Part shown: in pieces, positions 39,268 to 48,575 of the stretch
How the letters are laid out: the number at the start of each line of letters is the position of its first letter
Position numbering within the stretch: the first letter of the stretch is position 1
Source: Actinomycetota bacterium
GTDB taxonomy: Bacteria; Actinomycetota; Acidimicrobiia; IMCC26256; JACPCJ01
DNA length: 64,000 nt
Direction of reading: 5' to 3'
Assembly (NCBI GenBank): GCA_016179865.1
Contig: JACPCJ010000095.1
Coordinates: 1-64,000, forward strand
Notes under the pieces: generated by a model
Told to the model about the DNA's origin: nothing
Databases searched by the model: none
Seen by the model: the letters and a program-made list of their open reading frames with translations, nothing else
Program-made: the position numbers and the translations under genes

Positions 39268-42177
39268 GTGAAATACCGACGTGCGCTGATCGCCGCGGCC
39301 GTCCTTGTCGCCGTCGGGGTCCCGCTGCTCACTTCGGATCCGGTCGCCGCTGACACCGACACCTTCTCCTACACCGGGTCCGCGCAGACCTGGACGGTTC
39401 CCGCCTGCGTCACCTCGGCCACCTTCGACGTCCAGGGCGCCCAAGGCGGTTCTGGCGGACAGATTGGGAACTCCGGCGGAGTGGGCGGCCTGGGCGCACG
39501 GGTCGTCGCCACGATCGGGGTCACCCCCGGCGAGGCGATCCAGATCAATGTCGGCGGGGCGGGTACCACTGCCGTCGGGAGGAGCACCACTGGTTCCGGG
39601 GGTTTCAACGGGGGCGGGCAAGGAGGGAACCAGGGCACCGGTGGAGGAAACGGCGGCGGAGGCGGGGGCGGATCGGACATCCGCCAGGGAGGTACGGCGC
39701 TCGCCAACCGGGTGATCGTGGCCGGTGGTGGAGGTGGCGGTGGTGGTGGCGGATCGAACGGTTCGGGTGGAGTCGGCGGGAGCGCGGGGTCAGACGGTGA
39801 CACCGGCGGGAACGGGACCGGTACGGGGCCCGGCGGTGGCGCCGCAACGCCGGGCGGGGGGGGAACCCAGTCAGCCGGCGGCACCGCGGGTGCCAACTTC
39901 ACGGCCGGCTGGGTGACGCCAGGCGCGGGGAGTTCGGGCCAAGGGGGCCTCGGGGGATCGTACGGCGACCAGGGTGGTGGCGGCGGGGGCGGGTACTTCG
40001 GCGGAGGAGGCGGTGGGGCCGCCGACGCTCGCGGGGGCGGGGGCGGGGGCGGGGGGTCGAGCCTGAGCGCGGGAGGTTCGGTCACCGCGGGCTTCCGGAG
40101 CGGCAGCGGCGTGGTTGCCGTGACGTACACCCCCTGTTCAGCCACCACCACCACAACGACAACCACGACGACCTCCACCACCACCACGACGACCACCACC
40201 ACCACGACGACCACGACGACCACCACCACCACGACGACCACGACGACCACCACCACCACCACGACCATCCCGGTCGCGTCGCCCGCGGTACCGATCACAC
40301 TCCCGACGACGACCACCACGACGATCCCGGTCTCGTCGCCGGCCATCCCCGTGCCGCTCACCACCACGACGACGCGACCGCGGCCGACAACCACAACGTC
40401 GAGCAGCAGTACCACCACCACGACGACGACCACAACGGTCCCCGCGCCCAAGATCGCACTGGAACTGGGGATCGGGCTCGACGAGCCCGTAGTCGGCGCT
40501 CGGGTCACGGTCTCAGGCCAGGGGCTCCTTCCGGGGTCGACGGCGCACGTGATCGTCCGCTCCACGCCCGTGGAGATCGGAACCGCCACCGTCGGCCAAG
40601 ACGGGAGCTTTACCGGGCGGTTCGCGCTCCCAGCCGACCTGGCGCCCGGCGACCACCACGTCATCGTGGAGGGAACCGGTGCCGACGGCGCGGCCGTCTC
40701 TGATTCCACCGGCTTCACCGTCGGCGAACACGGCGAACTCGTGTCGGTCGAAGACCCGGCCGCCCTCCCGAGTTCACCTTCGGGTGGTTCGCCGTCGCCT
40801 GGCGCCGTGGAGGGTCCAGCCGCCTTTGCCCGCTACGACCCGAGCGAGCACGCCCCGGAGGTCATCGAGGTCACGGTGGCGGGGATGACGTTGCTGGCGT
40901 TGACCGGGGCCGCGGGCATCGGCGGGGGGGCCGGCTCGGATAGCGCGCGCGGGTCCCGGGAGAATGCGCCACGGCGCAAGGGAAAGGTCAGCAGCATCTC
41001 GGTGACCTCCTACGACCACAGTTTCGACGGGCAACGCTGGGGAGACCGCTCGCCAACCTGGCGGTGGGGTGCGACCCCCCGCGTCGACACCTGGAGCGCG
41101 ACCGGGCCACCAGCGCTCGCCCCACGATCCGCTCTGCTGAGCACCGTGGCCGCGGACGCCACCTACCTCCGGGCGATGCTCGGCGCGGCGTGGGCTGCCT
41201 TCCCAGCCATCGGTGCCCTGCTCGGTCTCCTGGCCGCCATTGACACTCACGGATACGCGCTGCCGCCGTCGTGGGGACTCCTCCTGGCCGTCGTCGTCCT
41301 CGGGATCATCGACTCGGCTTCAGGGTTCGTGGCCGCGGCCGTGTTCGCGATCGGCGTCGTCGTATCCGGCGGCTTGGACTCCAGCGCGGCCCTTCGTGGG
41401 CTGCTCGGCGTCTGCGTGCTCGGATTCGCCATCATCGTGATGGCCAGCTACGAGCGACCGCTCCGCCGATCACCGTCGTCTGATCCCGAGGGCTGGTACG
41501 ACCGATGGACCGACGTCGTCATCGCCGCCCTGGTCGCGGCCTTCGCTGCGCGAGGGATGCTCTCGGCCCTCCCCGGTCTCTTCGGGCTCGACCTCCCCAT
41601 CGCCGAGCGCGCCGACCAGCTCGCACTCGCCGTCCTCGTCACGACCGCTGCACGCGTCGGGTTGGAGACGGTCGCCGCCAACTTGTATCCCGAACGGCTG
41701 GAGAAGGTGTCTCCTGGAGTCCTCCCCAGGCCTCCTCGTCCACTCTCCCTTGGCTACGTCGGGATCAGCGCCGTCCTGTTCGGCTTCGTTGCCGTGGCGT
41801 TCGTGGGGAACCGCTGGGAGCTGTACGCGGGGGCAACGCTCTTCGCCGTGGCCAAGGGTCTCAAGGTGTACGCGAAGTCGCTTCCCAACTTCGAGCCCAT
41901 CTTCCGTTGGTTCCCGCGCGGCTTCCCGAATTTGGTGCTCGTTCTCGTGGCGTCCCGCTGGTGGGGAGATCTGATGACTGACGTCATCGACGATCCGCGA
42001 CGCCTGATCACACTCGGGTTCGTCGTCCTCGCCGTCCCCGGGTTCATCGACTCGGTCGTCAGGCTGTTCGGCCGTGAGGGCCGAGGCTTCGAGCTGACGT
42101 GGCCAACCCGCCTCGCCGGCGCAGGCCTGGCGGCGTTCTCAGTCGCGTACGTCCAGGGATGGTGGGTCTTCGCGTAG
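39268..42177 (+). CDS. Secreted Gly-rich / poly-Thr stalk protein with multi-pass membrane domain
   Basis: 969-residue unusual protein. Order: signal peptide (1-30); Gly-rich region (about 40-290; TSATFDVQGAQGGSGGQ start is like the glycine-rich PF12810-type domain); long Thr stalk (about 290-410) with 27-bp tandem repeats; an Ig-like domain (about 395-480, IGLDEPVVGARVTVSGQGLLPGSTAHV); an Ala/Ser/Pro linker; and about eight to nine membrane helices (about 640-960). Function unknown. Such stalks usually place a domain away from the cell, so the glycine-rich part could be a surface adhesin held by the membrane domain. Start GTG 39268 is chosen as it begins the signal peptide. Confidence 0.72.
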   Translation: MKYRRALIAAAVLVAVGVPLLTSDPVAADTDTFSYTGSAQTWTVPACVTSATFDVQGAQGGSGGQIGNSGGVGGLGARVVATIGVTPGEAIQINVGGAGTTAVGRSTTGSGGFNGGGQGGNQGTGGGNGGGGGGGSDIRQGGTALANRVIVAGGGGGGGGGGSNGSGGVGGSAGSDGDTGGNGTGTGPGGGAATPGGGGTQSAGGTAGANFTAGWVTPGAGSSGQGGLGGSYGDQGGGGGGGYFGGGGGGAADARGGGGGGGGSSLSAGGSVTAGFRSGSGVVAVTYTPCSATTTTTTTTTTSTTTTTTTTTTTTTTTTTTTTTTTTTTTTTTIPVASPAVPITLPTTTTTTIPVSSPAIPVPLTTTTTRPRPTTTTSSSSTTTTTTTTTVPAPKIALELGIGLDEPVVGARVTVSGQGLLPGSTAHVIVRSTPVEIGTATVGQDGSFTGRFALPADLAPGDHHVIVEGTGADGAAVSDSTGFTVGEHGELVSVEDPAALPSSPSGGSPSPGAVEGPAAFARYDPSEHAPEVIEVTVAGMTLLALTGAAGIGGGAGSDSARGSRENAPRRKGKVSSISVTSYDHSFDGQRWGDRSPTWRWGATPRVDTWSATGPPALAPRSALLSTVAADATYLRAMLGAAWAAFPAIGALLGLLAAIDTHGYALPPSWGLLLAVVVLGIIDSASGFVAAAVFAIGVVVSGGLDSSAALRGLLGVCVLGFAIIVMASYERPLRRSPSSDPEGWYDRWTDVVIAALVAAFAARGMLSALPGLFGLDLPIAERADQLALAVLVTTAARVGLETVAANLYPERLEKVSPGVLPRPPRPLSLGYVGISAVLFGFVAVAFVGNRWELYAGATLFAVAKGLKVYAKSLPNFEPIFRWFPRGFPNLVLVLVASRWWGDLMTDVIDDPRRLITLGFVVLAVPGFIDSVVRLFGREGRGFELTWPTRLAGAGLAAFSVAYVQGWWVFA
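40141..40265 (+). repeat. Thr-codon tandem repeat (27-bp unit)
   Basis: Runs of ACC/ACG/ACA codons; within them a 27-bp unit (four ACC, two ACG, ACC, two ACG) repeats at least twice exactly. It encodes the Thr stalk of the surrounding gene and is prone to slippage. Confidence 0.8.
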
Positions 42178-42184
42178 GACGCGA

Positions 42185-42712
42185 CTACAGGTCCGGCGAC
42201 TCGGGAGTCGCCGCCTCGGCGGCGATCGGGAGCGGCTCCCGGAAGGGCACGACCATGGACGAGAAGTCGGCGAAGGCGATGATCCGCCCGTCCTCGTCGA
42301 GCACCCGGCACTCCACGACGACGAGCTGGCGGCCGGCCCGCATCACCTGGGCCTCGGCCCGCACCCTGGTTCCCTTCGCCCGCCCCAGGTAGCGGACGTG
42401 CATGTCGGCGGTGACGATCGTGTTCTCGCCGGGTACGAACGCGCTGTTGTGGGCGGCGGCGGTGCCGGCGGCGACGTCGACCAGGGTGGCGATGGCCCCA
42501 CCGTGGAGGTTGCCCCCGCTGTTGAGCGCACCCGCCGTCACCGGCATCTCGACCACCACCAGCTCGTCGTCGATCTGGAGGAACTCGAAGTCGAGGAGCT
42601 TGTGGAGCGGCGTCTCCTTGAAGGCGTTGCGCAGGGCCTCGGCGAACTCGGGCGTCCCCCGAGCCACGACGTGAGACAGGTGGGACGGGCGCTCCGGCGG
42701 CGGGTCACTCAC
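42185..42712 (-). CDS. Hotdog-fold thioesterase (PaaI-like)
   Basis: 175-residue hotdog protein of the PaaI/acyl-CoA thioesterase type: GALNSGGNLHGGAIATLVDVAAGTAA carries the conserved His-Gly-Gly and the Asp, then ADMHVRYLGRAKGTRVRAEAQVMRAGRQLVVVECRVLD the typical strands. It would hydrolyse acyl- or aryl-CoA and free CoA. GTG 42712 is the best start; upstream frames overlap the P450 gene. Expressed from the same strand as the P450, 23 bases downstream. Confidence 0.85.
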   Translation of the reverse strand: MSDPPPERPSHLSHVVARGTPEFAEALRNAFKETPLHKLLDFEFLQIDDELVVVEMPVTAGALNSGGNLHGGAIATLVDVAAGTAAAHNSAFVPGENTIVTADMHVRYLGRAKGTRVRAEAQVMRAGRQLVVVECRVLDEDGRIIAFADFSSMVVPFREPLPIAAEAATPESPDL

Positions 42713-42735
42713 CCGGCCGAAGCTAGCCCCGCCGC

Positions 42736-43983
42736 CTACCCCCAGACGACCGGAAGGGTCGGAGGCGAGCGGAAGGTCATCCCGGTGATGTGGGGGGGCG
42801 GCGCGTCGGGGTCGACGCGCACTTCGGGGAGGCGATCGAACACCCGGTTCATCACCACCGTCGTCTCCATCCGCGCCAGGTGCATCCCGAGGCACATGTG
42901 CGGCCCGAAGGCGAAGGCCAGGTGCTGCTGGGGCTCGCGGAAGATGTCGAATTCGTCCGGCCGGTCCCAACGGGTCTCGTCGTGATTGGCCGACCCGACG
43001 GCGACAGCCACCACCGCACCCTCCGGAATGGCCACGCCACAGAGCTCGGTGTCGCGCGTGGCCAAACGCTGGATGAGCAGGAGGGGCGCCTCCCACCGCA
43101 GCGCCTCCTCGATGGCCTGCGGAAGGAGCGACCGGTCGGCGCGCACGGCGTCGAGCTGGTCGGGATGGGTCAGCAGACCGGTTAACAGGTTGCTGGACGA
43201 CCGGTAGGTCGTCTCCGCCCCTGCGGGCAGCAGCAGCCGGAGGAAGGCGATGATCTCGTCGTCGTTCAGCCGGTGGCGCTCGCCGCCCTCGTGAAGCTCG
43301 GCCAGGGCAAGGACGGAGATCAGGTCTTCGGCGGGGGCTACCCGGCGCTCGTCGATGATGCCCTTGAAGTAGTCGTACAGGAGCTTCGAGGCCCGCACCG
43401 CCTTTTCGTAGTCGATGCTGACCGAGATCAGTTCCACCGCCCACCGGTGGAACTGCGCGAGGTCGTCGTACGGCAGGCCCAACATGTGCCCGATCACGGT
43501 GACCGGGAACGGGAAGGTGAGCTGGCGCACGAGGTCGGCCCGCCCTTCGTCGACGAACTCGTCGATGTGGGCGTCGACGACGGGGCCGACCACGTCGGAT
43601 TCCCAGCGCTCCATGGCCTTCCGGCTGAACGCCTGCTGGATGAGCGACCGGTAGTGGTGGTGCTCGGGCTCGTCCATCTCCAGGATCGAGTGGCCGAACA
43701 CCTCACCCATCACCGGGGCGTAGCCCGACGACGAGAACGTCTCACCGTCACGGAGGCACTGCTGGACGGCCTCGAACGAGTAGGCCGTGAAGACGGGCGG
43801 CATGTCACCGAAGTCGCCGAGGTCGGCGTCGGCCGCCAAACCCATGAGGGCGCGGATATCGGCCGGGGACACCGGCGCCTCCCTCCGGCGCTCGGCCAAG
43901 TTGGGATACGGATCCTGGATCCGGCCCGCGCCCATGGCGCGGTTGAACTCCTCGAAGGGATCGGGCTCGGTGGTGGGCTGCAT
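42736..43983 (-). CDS. Cytochrome P450
   Basis: 415-residue bacterial class I-type P450. I-helix oxygen motif AGAETT, K-helix ExxR in EEALRWEAP, and the heme-binding loop FAFGPHMCLGMHLAR with Cys364 as the iron ligand are all present. HYRSLIQQAFSRKAME is the C-helix region. It needs a ferredoxin and reductase, not encoded here. A CTGAC/GTCAG site in the divergent region links it to the other pathway genes. It could hydroxylate a hydrophobic ring or side chain; substrate unknown. Confidence 0.93.
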   Translation of the reverse strand: MQPTTEPDPFEEFNRAMGAGRIQDPYPNLAERRREAPVSPADIRALMGLAADADLGDFGDMPPVFTAYSFEAVQQCLRDGETFSSSGYAPVMGEVFGHSILEMDEPEHHHYRSLIQQAFSRKAMERWESDVVGPVVDAHIDEFVDEGRADLVRQLTFPFPVTVIGHMLGLPYDDLAQFHRWAVELISVSIDYEKAVRASKLLYDYFKGIIDERRVAPAEDLISVLALAELHEGGERHRLNDDEIIAFLRLLLPAGAETTYRSSSNLLTGLLTHPDQLDAVRADRSLLPQAIEEALRWEAPLLLIQRLATRDTELCGVAIPEGAVVAVAVGSANHDETRWDRPDEFDIFREPQQHLAFAFGPHMCLGMHLARMETTVVMNRVFDRLPEVRVDPDAPPPHITGMTFRSPPTLPVVWG

Positions 43984-44004
43984 TGTTCGGGCTCCCGTGC
44001 GAAG

Positions 44005-44020
44005 CTGACGCCGGTGTCAG
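44005..44020. promoter_or_regulatory. CTGAC-N6-GTCAG operator candidate (site 6)
   Basis: CTGAC-GCCGGT-GTCAG, preceded by GAAG and followed by GTCTT. It lies between the divergent P450 (start 43983) and MFS (start 44065) genes. Confidence 0.65.
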
Positions 44021-44064
44021 GTCTTGAAGGTACCCCCGCCGCGCCGGCCCGTCGAGGGCGCGCC

Positions 44065-45384
44065 GTGCGGTACGGCGCCTTCCCCCTGGTTGCGCTGGGC
44101 GCCACCGTCGCCTTGGAGAACGGTGAGCGGCTCTCGCTGGCTCAGGCCGTCGACGGCATCCAGGGCGCCTTCGGTGTCTCCGACCGCGCCGTGGGGTTCC
44201 TCCCCGCGGCCATGATCCTGATCGGCGTCGTCGGAGCCTTCCCCTTCGGGTTCCTCGCCGATCGCATGCGCCGCACCTTCCTGCTGGCGGGGGGCATGGC
44301 CGTCTGGACCGTCTGCATGGGCCTCAACGGGCTCGCCCCCACCTACGCCCTCCTCTTCGCCGCCCGCCTGGGCGTGGGGGCCGTGGAGGCCAACGGCCCC
44401 GCCGCCGTGTCGCTGATCGCCGACTACTACCCGGTGCAGGAGCGAGCCAAGCGCATGGGCCTGTACCAGTCGGGGGGTCTCGTCGGCGGCATCCTTGGCC
44501 TGCTCGTCGGGGGCCTCGCCGTGCAGCATTTCGGCTGGCGCTCCGCGTTCTGGCTCTGGGTGCCGCTCGGGGTGCTCGTTGTCATCGCCGTCGCCCGCCT
44601 GCCCGAGCCTCGGCGGGGGGATCACGACGCCGACTTCCACGACACGCCCGTCATGGACGGCGTGGCCGCCACCGAGGTGGTCACCCTGCCCGAGCCCACT
44701 CGCGTCGGACAGCTCGACTACGCCTCAGCCACGCCCCGCCAGGTGTACCGCGAGCTGCTCTCCATCCGCTCCATGTGGTTCGCCGTCCTCGCCATCACCA
44801 TCTCAGGGCTGCTGCTCCAGGGCCTCCAGTTCTGGGCCGTCGAGTACTTCAAGCGGGTGCACGGCCTCACCGCCGGCGAGGCGGGCGTGTTCGTGACCAT
44901 CTTCGGGCTCGGCGCCGCCGTCGGCGTGGTGGCCGGCGGCTTCCTCGCCGACCGCTTCCTCGTACGGGGCTATGTGAATGCGCGGGTGTACGTGGTCGCC
45001 TTCTCGTCGATCGCCGCCACCGCGCTCCTTCTCCCCGCCTTCCTCAGCACCAACCTGGTCGTGAGCGGGGTTCTGATGTCGTTCGGAGGGATGTTCCTGA
45101 CCCTGCCCATCGCCCCCGGCGAGGCCCTGATGAACGACGTCGTCGTCGCCCAGCTCCGGGGGCGGGCGGCCACCATCCGCTCGGTGGTGCGCAGTGCGGC
45201 CGCCGCCGGGCCCGTCATCATCGGATTCCTGTCCGACGCCTACACCCTGCGGGTGGCGTTGGCGCTCGTGGTCCCCATCTACGCCGCCGGTGGCCTGCTC
45301 ATGCTCCTCGCCGCCCGCAGCTACCCCTCCGACCTCGCCTACGTCGGGGCCGAGACGCGCCGGGTCCGCGCCCAAGCCCCCTGA
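44065..45384 (+). CDS. MFS transporter
   Basis: 439-residue major facilitator with about twelve hydrophobic helices in two sets of six. The loop FGFLADRMRRTF after helix 2 is the conserved motif A (G-x-L-x-D), and GGFLADRFLVRG after helix 8 is its echo in the second half. ANGPAAVSLIADYYPVQERAKRMG is typical of the sugar/organic-acid porters. GTG 44065 with GAGGG upstream is chosen; GTG 44014 would lie in the operator. It probably imports the substrate or exports a product of this pathway. Confidence 0.85.
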   Translation: MRYGAFPLVALGATVALENGERLSLAQAVDGIQGAFGVSDRAVGFLPAAMILIGVVGAFPFGFLADRMRRTFLLAGGMAVWTVCMGLNGLAPTYALLFAARLGVGAVEANGPAAVSLIADYYPVQERAKRMGLYQSGGLVGGILGLLVGGLAVQHFGWRSAFWLWVPLGVLVVIAVARLPEPRRGDHDADFHDTPVMDGVAATEVVTLPEPTRVGQLDYASATPRQVYRELLSIRSMWFAVLAITISGLLLQGLQFWAVEYFKRVHGLTAGEAGVFVTIFGLGAAVGVVAGGFLADRFLVRGYVNARVYVVAFSSIAATALLLPAFLSTNLVVSGVLMSFGGMFLTLPIAPGEALMNDVVVAQLRGRAATIRSVVRSAAAAGPVIIGFLSDAYTLRVALALVVPIYAAGGLLMLLAARSYPSDLAYVGAETRRVRAQAP

Positions 45385-45388
45385 GAAT

Positions 45389-45405
45389 GTGACGGCAGCG
45401 TCAGG
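45389..45405. promoter_or_regulatory. CTGAC/GTCAG-type operator candidate (site 7)
   Basis: GTGAC-GGCAGC-GTCAGG followed by TTTC: one base off the consensus in the left arm. It is about 100 bases upstream of the dehydrogenase-aldolase-thiolase operon. Confidence 0.5.
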
Positions 45406-45503
45406 TTTCGGCCACCATCTGTGCATTGGCGCCGGGCGGGGACCTCTCAGGGGTGCCCGGCGACAGGCGAGCGAGGCCGGGACGGACGAGGGAGCAAAGG
45501 AAG

Positions 45504-46484
45504 ATGCCTGACCGACCGCGAGCTTTCGTCACCGCGCCGTTGCGGGGAGCAGGCTTCGAGAAGCTCCAGACCCTGGCCGACGTGATCTACGAACCCTGGA
45601 TCGAGCAGACGCCGCTGCGAATGATGAAGGCCGACGAACTGGCGCAGCGCCTGGAAAGTGAAGGAGCCACCGTCGTCATCGTCGAAGCCGACGAGGTGAA
45701 GGGGCCGGTCCTCGACCTGCCGCTCCTCGCCATCGGCTCCACCCGGGGCGACCCCAACAACGTCGACCTCGACACCGCCACCGCCAGGGGCATCCCCGTC
45801 TTGCGGGCACCGGGCCGCAACGCCGACGCCGTAGCCGAGATGACCGTGGCCCTCCTCTTCGCCGTCAACCGGCACCTCATCGCCGCCGACCGCGATGTTC
45901 GGGCCGGTGACGTCTACCAGGACGGCACCATTCCCTACCAGCGCTTCCGGGCCTGGGAGCTGAACGGTCGCACCGCCGGCCTCGTCGGTCTCGGGGCCGT
46001 CGGGCGGGCAACGAAGTGGCGGCTCGAAGGCCTCGGAATGCGGGTCCTGTCGTACGACCCCTACAACGCCGACGCCACGCACGTGGACCTCGACGCCATG
46101 CTGGGTGAGGTCGACGTCCTGTCTATCCACGCCGTGGTGTCCGACGAAACCAAGGCCATGATCGGCCCCGAGCAGTTCGACCGGATGCGGGACGGAGCCA
46201 TCTTCCTGAACACCGCCCGGGCCCAGATGCACGACGGCGAGGCCCTGTTGAAGGCCCTCACGTCGGGCAAGCTCGCCGGCGCGGGGCTCGACCACTTCGA
46301 GGGCGAGTGGCTCGACCCAGCGTCCCCGCTGGCGTCCATGCCCACCGTCGTGCTCACCCCCCACATCGGCGGCGCCACCTACGACACCGAGGCCAATCAC
46401 TCGCAGTTGATCGCCGACGGCCTGGAGGCCATCCTGCGCGGCGAGCGACCCGCCAACCTCGCCAACCCGGAGGTGTGGAAATGA
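45504..46484 (+). CDS. D-isomer-specific 2-hydroxyacid dehydrogenase family
   Basis: 326-residue NAD-dependent enzyme of the D-2-hydroxyacid dehydrogenase/phosphoglycerate dehydrogenase fold. GLVGLGAVGRATKWRLEGLG is the Rossmann core, SIHAVVSDETKAMIG and NTARAQMHDGEAL carry catalytic Arg, and LTPHIGGATYDTEANH the catalytic His. GGAGCAAAGGAAG precedes the ATG. It leads an operon with an aldolase, a thiolase-fold fusion, a thiolase and a hydratase, and overlaps the aldolase by 4 bases. Pairing with a fuculose-type aldolase suggests handling of a small C2-C4 fragment, which is speculative. Confidence 0.85.
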   Translation: MPDRPRAFVTAPLRGAGFEKLQTLADVIYEPWIEQTPLRMMKADELAQRLESEGATVVIVEADEVKGPVLDLPLLAIGSTRGDPNNVDLDTATARGIPVLRAPGRNADAVAEMTVALLFAVNRHLIAADRDVRAGDVYQDGTIPYQRFRAWELNGRTAGLVGLGAVGRATKWRLEGLGMRVLSYDPYNADATHVDLDAMLGEVDVLSIHAVVSDETKAMIGPEQFDRMRDGAIFLNTARAQMHDGEALLKALTSGKLAGAGLDHFEGEWLDPASPLASMPTVVLTPHIGGATYDTEANHSQLIADGLEAILRGERPANLANPEVWK

Positions 46485-47143
46485 CGGAGGCCCGCACGCC
46501 CGACGAGGTCAAGGCCGAGGTGCTCGAGGTGGCCCAGGAGCTGTACCGCAAGGGGCTGGTCGAGGGGACGTCGGGCAACGTCTCCGGCCGCATGCCCGGC
46601 GGCGAAACGGTGTGCATCACGCCGTCGTCGGTGGCGTACCTCCCGATGACCATCGACGACCTCGTAGTGATCGACCTGGACGGGGAGGTGGTCGACGGCG
46701 AGCGCAGCCCGTCGTCGGAGAAGGGCCTCCACCTCGCCTGCTACCAGGCCTTCCCCGAGGTCGGGGGCGTCATCCACTCGCACCCGGTGTACGCCACCAT
46801 GTTCGCCCTCGCCCGCGAGCCCGTCCCGGCCGTCATCGAGGAATTCGTGGTCTTCGTCGGTGGCGACGTGCCCTGTGCCGAGTACGCCACCACCGGCACC
46901 GACGCCGTAGGTGAGGAACTCGTCAAGCACCTGGCCGACCGGAGCGCCGCCCTCATCGCCAACCATGGGATGTGCTCCATCGGCGCCACCGCCGAGCGCG
47001 CCCTCCACACCGCCCTCGTGGTGGAACGCAGCGCCCAGATCGTCTGGGGTGCCCGCCTCCTCGGCAAGGTCCACGACATCCCCGACGAGGTCAACACCAA
47101 CTTCGCCGGCGTGTACCGGTGGATGCGCGAGAACGGGATGTAG
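46481..47143 (+). CDS. Class II aldolase/adducin family protein
   Basis: 220-residue class II aldolase (L-fuculose-phosphate aldolase/RhaD/AraD type). LVEGTSGNVSGRMPGG is the phosphate-binding start with its catalytic Glu region, HSHPVYATMF gives two zinc His, and LIANHGMCSIGA the third. It overlaps the preceding dehydrogenase (ATGA). Members may be aldolases, decarboxylases or epimerases, so the reaction stays open. Confidence 0.85.
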   Translation: MTEARTPDEVKAEVLEVAQELYRKGLVEGTSGNVSGRMPGGETVCITPSSVAYLPMTIDDLVVIDLDGEVVDGERSPSSEKGLHLACYQAFPEVGGVIHSHPVYATMFALAREPVPAVIEEFVVFVGGDVPCAEYATTGTDAVGEELVKHLADRSAALIANHGMCSIGATAERALHTALVVERSAQIVWGARLLGKVHDIPDEVNTNFAGVYRWMRENGM

Positions 47144-47145
47144 CG

Positions 47146-48564
47146 ATGGGGGCAGCGATCCTCGCCTGCGGCGGTGCGGCCCCCGACTGGCGGGTCGACG
47201 CCGGTGGCGTCCGCGCCGCGTGGGGTGGCCCGGCCCGAGCGGCCGAGAGCGGGAAGCAGGCGAAGGGTCGGATTGCGGTCTGCGCCCCCGACGAGGACAC
47301 GCTCACCCTGGCTTGGGAAGCCGGCAGCCGGGCCGTGGCCGCCGCCGGGCTCGACCCCGACGCCATCGACGGGCTGTGGTGGGGCACCACCCGGCCGCCC
47401 TTCGCCGAGGGCCCGAGCCACGCCTACCTCGCCTCGGCCCTGGGCCTGCGTCCCTCCGCTCGCGGCGCCCTCCTCTCCGGGTCGACCCATTCCGGAGTCG
47501 ATGCCCTCCTCGCCGCCGCCGACGCCGTGACGGCCGGGTCGGTCTCGACGGCGCTCGTGGTGGCGTCGGACGCCCTGGTGCCAGGCCTCGGCACCGCCTT
47601 CGAAGCCCGCTGCGGCGCCGGAGCGGCGGCCTTCCTGCTCTCGGCCAGCGGGCCGGCAACGCTCGGCCCCGTCGCCACTCACTCCCGGCCGGTGGTCGAC
47701 CGCTACCGGGGCGACGGCGAGGAGGCGACGCGCGACCTCTACGACGCCCGCCTGTTCCGCGAAGAGGTCTTCGTCCCCGAGATCGTCGAGATCGCCGGAT
47801 CGCTCGAAATGCCCGACGACACTCGCTGGTCGCTCCCCGACCCTGACGGGCGCATGGCCGCCGCCGCCTGCCGCAGGCTGGGGGGCGAACTGGCGTCGGC
47901 GTCCGTGTTCGAAGCCCTCGGCGACAGCGGTGCGGCCGCGCCCTTCCTCGGCTTGGTCGCGACGCTGACCTCGCCGGGCCCGGCCGGCGTCGTCGCCTAC
48001 GGCGGAGGGCGAACCACCGCGGTGGCCGTTGACGTGGGAGGGCCGCTCAGCGACGTCGCCGACCTCGCCTTCCTGGTGGGGGGCCGCGAGGTGTCCTACG
48101 CCGAGGCACTCCGGTCGCGGCGCCAACTCGTGCCGAGCGGCGAGACGGTGGAGATGGGCTTGCCCCCGGGGGGCGCGGCCTTTGTCCGCGGCAACCCGGA
48201 AATGCTCGGGCTGTTGGGCGGGCGTTGCGTGGACTGCGGCACGATCTCGACCCCGCCCTCCATCCACCCTCACTGCGTGAGCTGCGGGGGGCCGAAGCTC
48301 GAGCCGGTGGCGCTCGCCCGCACCGGCACGGTGCATACGTACGTCGTGAACCACACCATGCCCGCTCCGTTCGAGGCCCCGCTTGCCCTCGCCGTCCTCG
48401 ACCTCGACGACGGCGCCCGACTCATGGTGCAGGCCACGTCGCCCGAGGGGGTCGAGATCGGGGCCGACGTCGAGCTGGTGCTGCGCCGGTACGCGCTCGA
48501 GCGCGGCGTCCCCGTCTATGGGTTCAAGGCCCGACCGAAGCCCACGACCCGGATCGCCGGCTAG
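47146..48564 (+). CDS. Thiolase-fold (HMG-CoA-synthase-like) / DUF35 fusion protein
   Basis: 472-residue fusion. Residues about 1-345 are a 3-oxoacyl/HMG-CoA-synthase-like thiolase fold (AAILACGGAAPDWRVDAGG start; DALVPGLGTAFEARCGAGAAAFLLS and SGSTHSGVDALLAAADA with a Ser where Cys is often found). Residues about 360-472 are a DUF35 module: zinc ribbon CVDCGTISTPPSIHPHCVSC and an OB-fold (VHTYVVNHTMPAPFEAPLALAVLDL). DUF35 is usually a separate partner, so this fusion shows the pairing physically. It stands 3 bases after the aldolase. Reaction unknown. Confidence 0.82.
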   Translation: MGAAILACGGAAPDWRVDAGGVRAAWGGPARAAESGKQAKGRIAVCAPDEDTLTLAWEAGSRAVAAAGLDPDAIDGLWWGTTRPPFAEGPSHAYLASALGLRPSARGALLSGSTHSGVDALLAAADAVTAGSVSTALVVASDALVPGLGTAFEARCGAGAAAFLLSASGPATLGPVATHSRPVVDRYRGDGEEATRDLYDARLFREEVFVPEIVEIAGSLEMPDDTRWSLPDPDGRMAAAACRRLGGELASASVFEALGDSGAAAPFLGLVATLTSPGPAGVVAYGGGRTTAVAVDVGGPLSDVADLAFLVGGREVSYAEALRSRRQLVPSGETVEMGLPPGGAAFVRGNPEMLGLLGGRCVDCGTISTPPSIHPHCVSCGGPKLEPVALARTGTVHTYVVNHTMPAPFEAPLALAVLDLDDGARLMVQATSPEGVEIGADVELVLRRYALERGVPVYGFKARPKPTTRIAG

Positions 48565-48575
48565 GGGAGGCCAAC

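Noticed and set aside
40141-40440. Regular repeats that might suggest a CRISPR array
   Set aside because: The repeat is an in-frame Thr codon tract without spacers of unique sequence.
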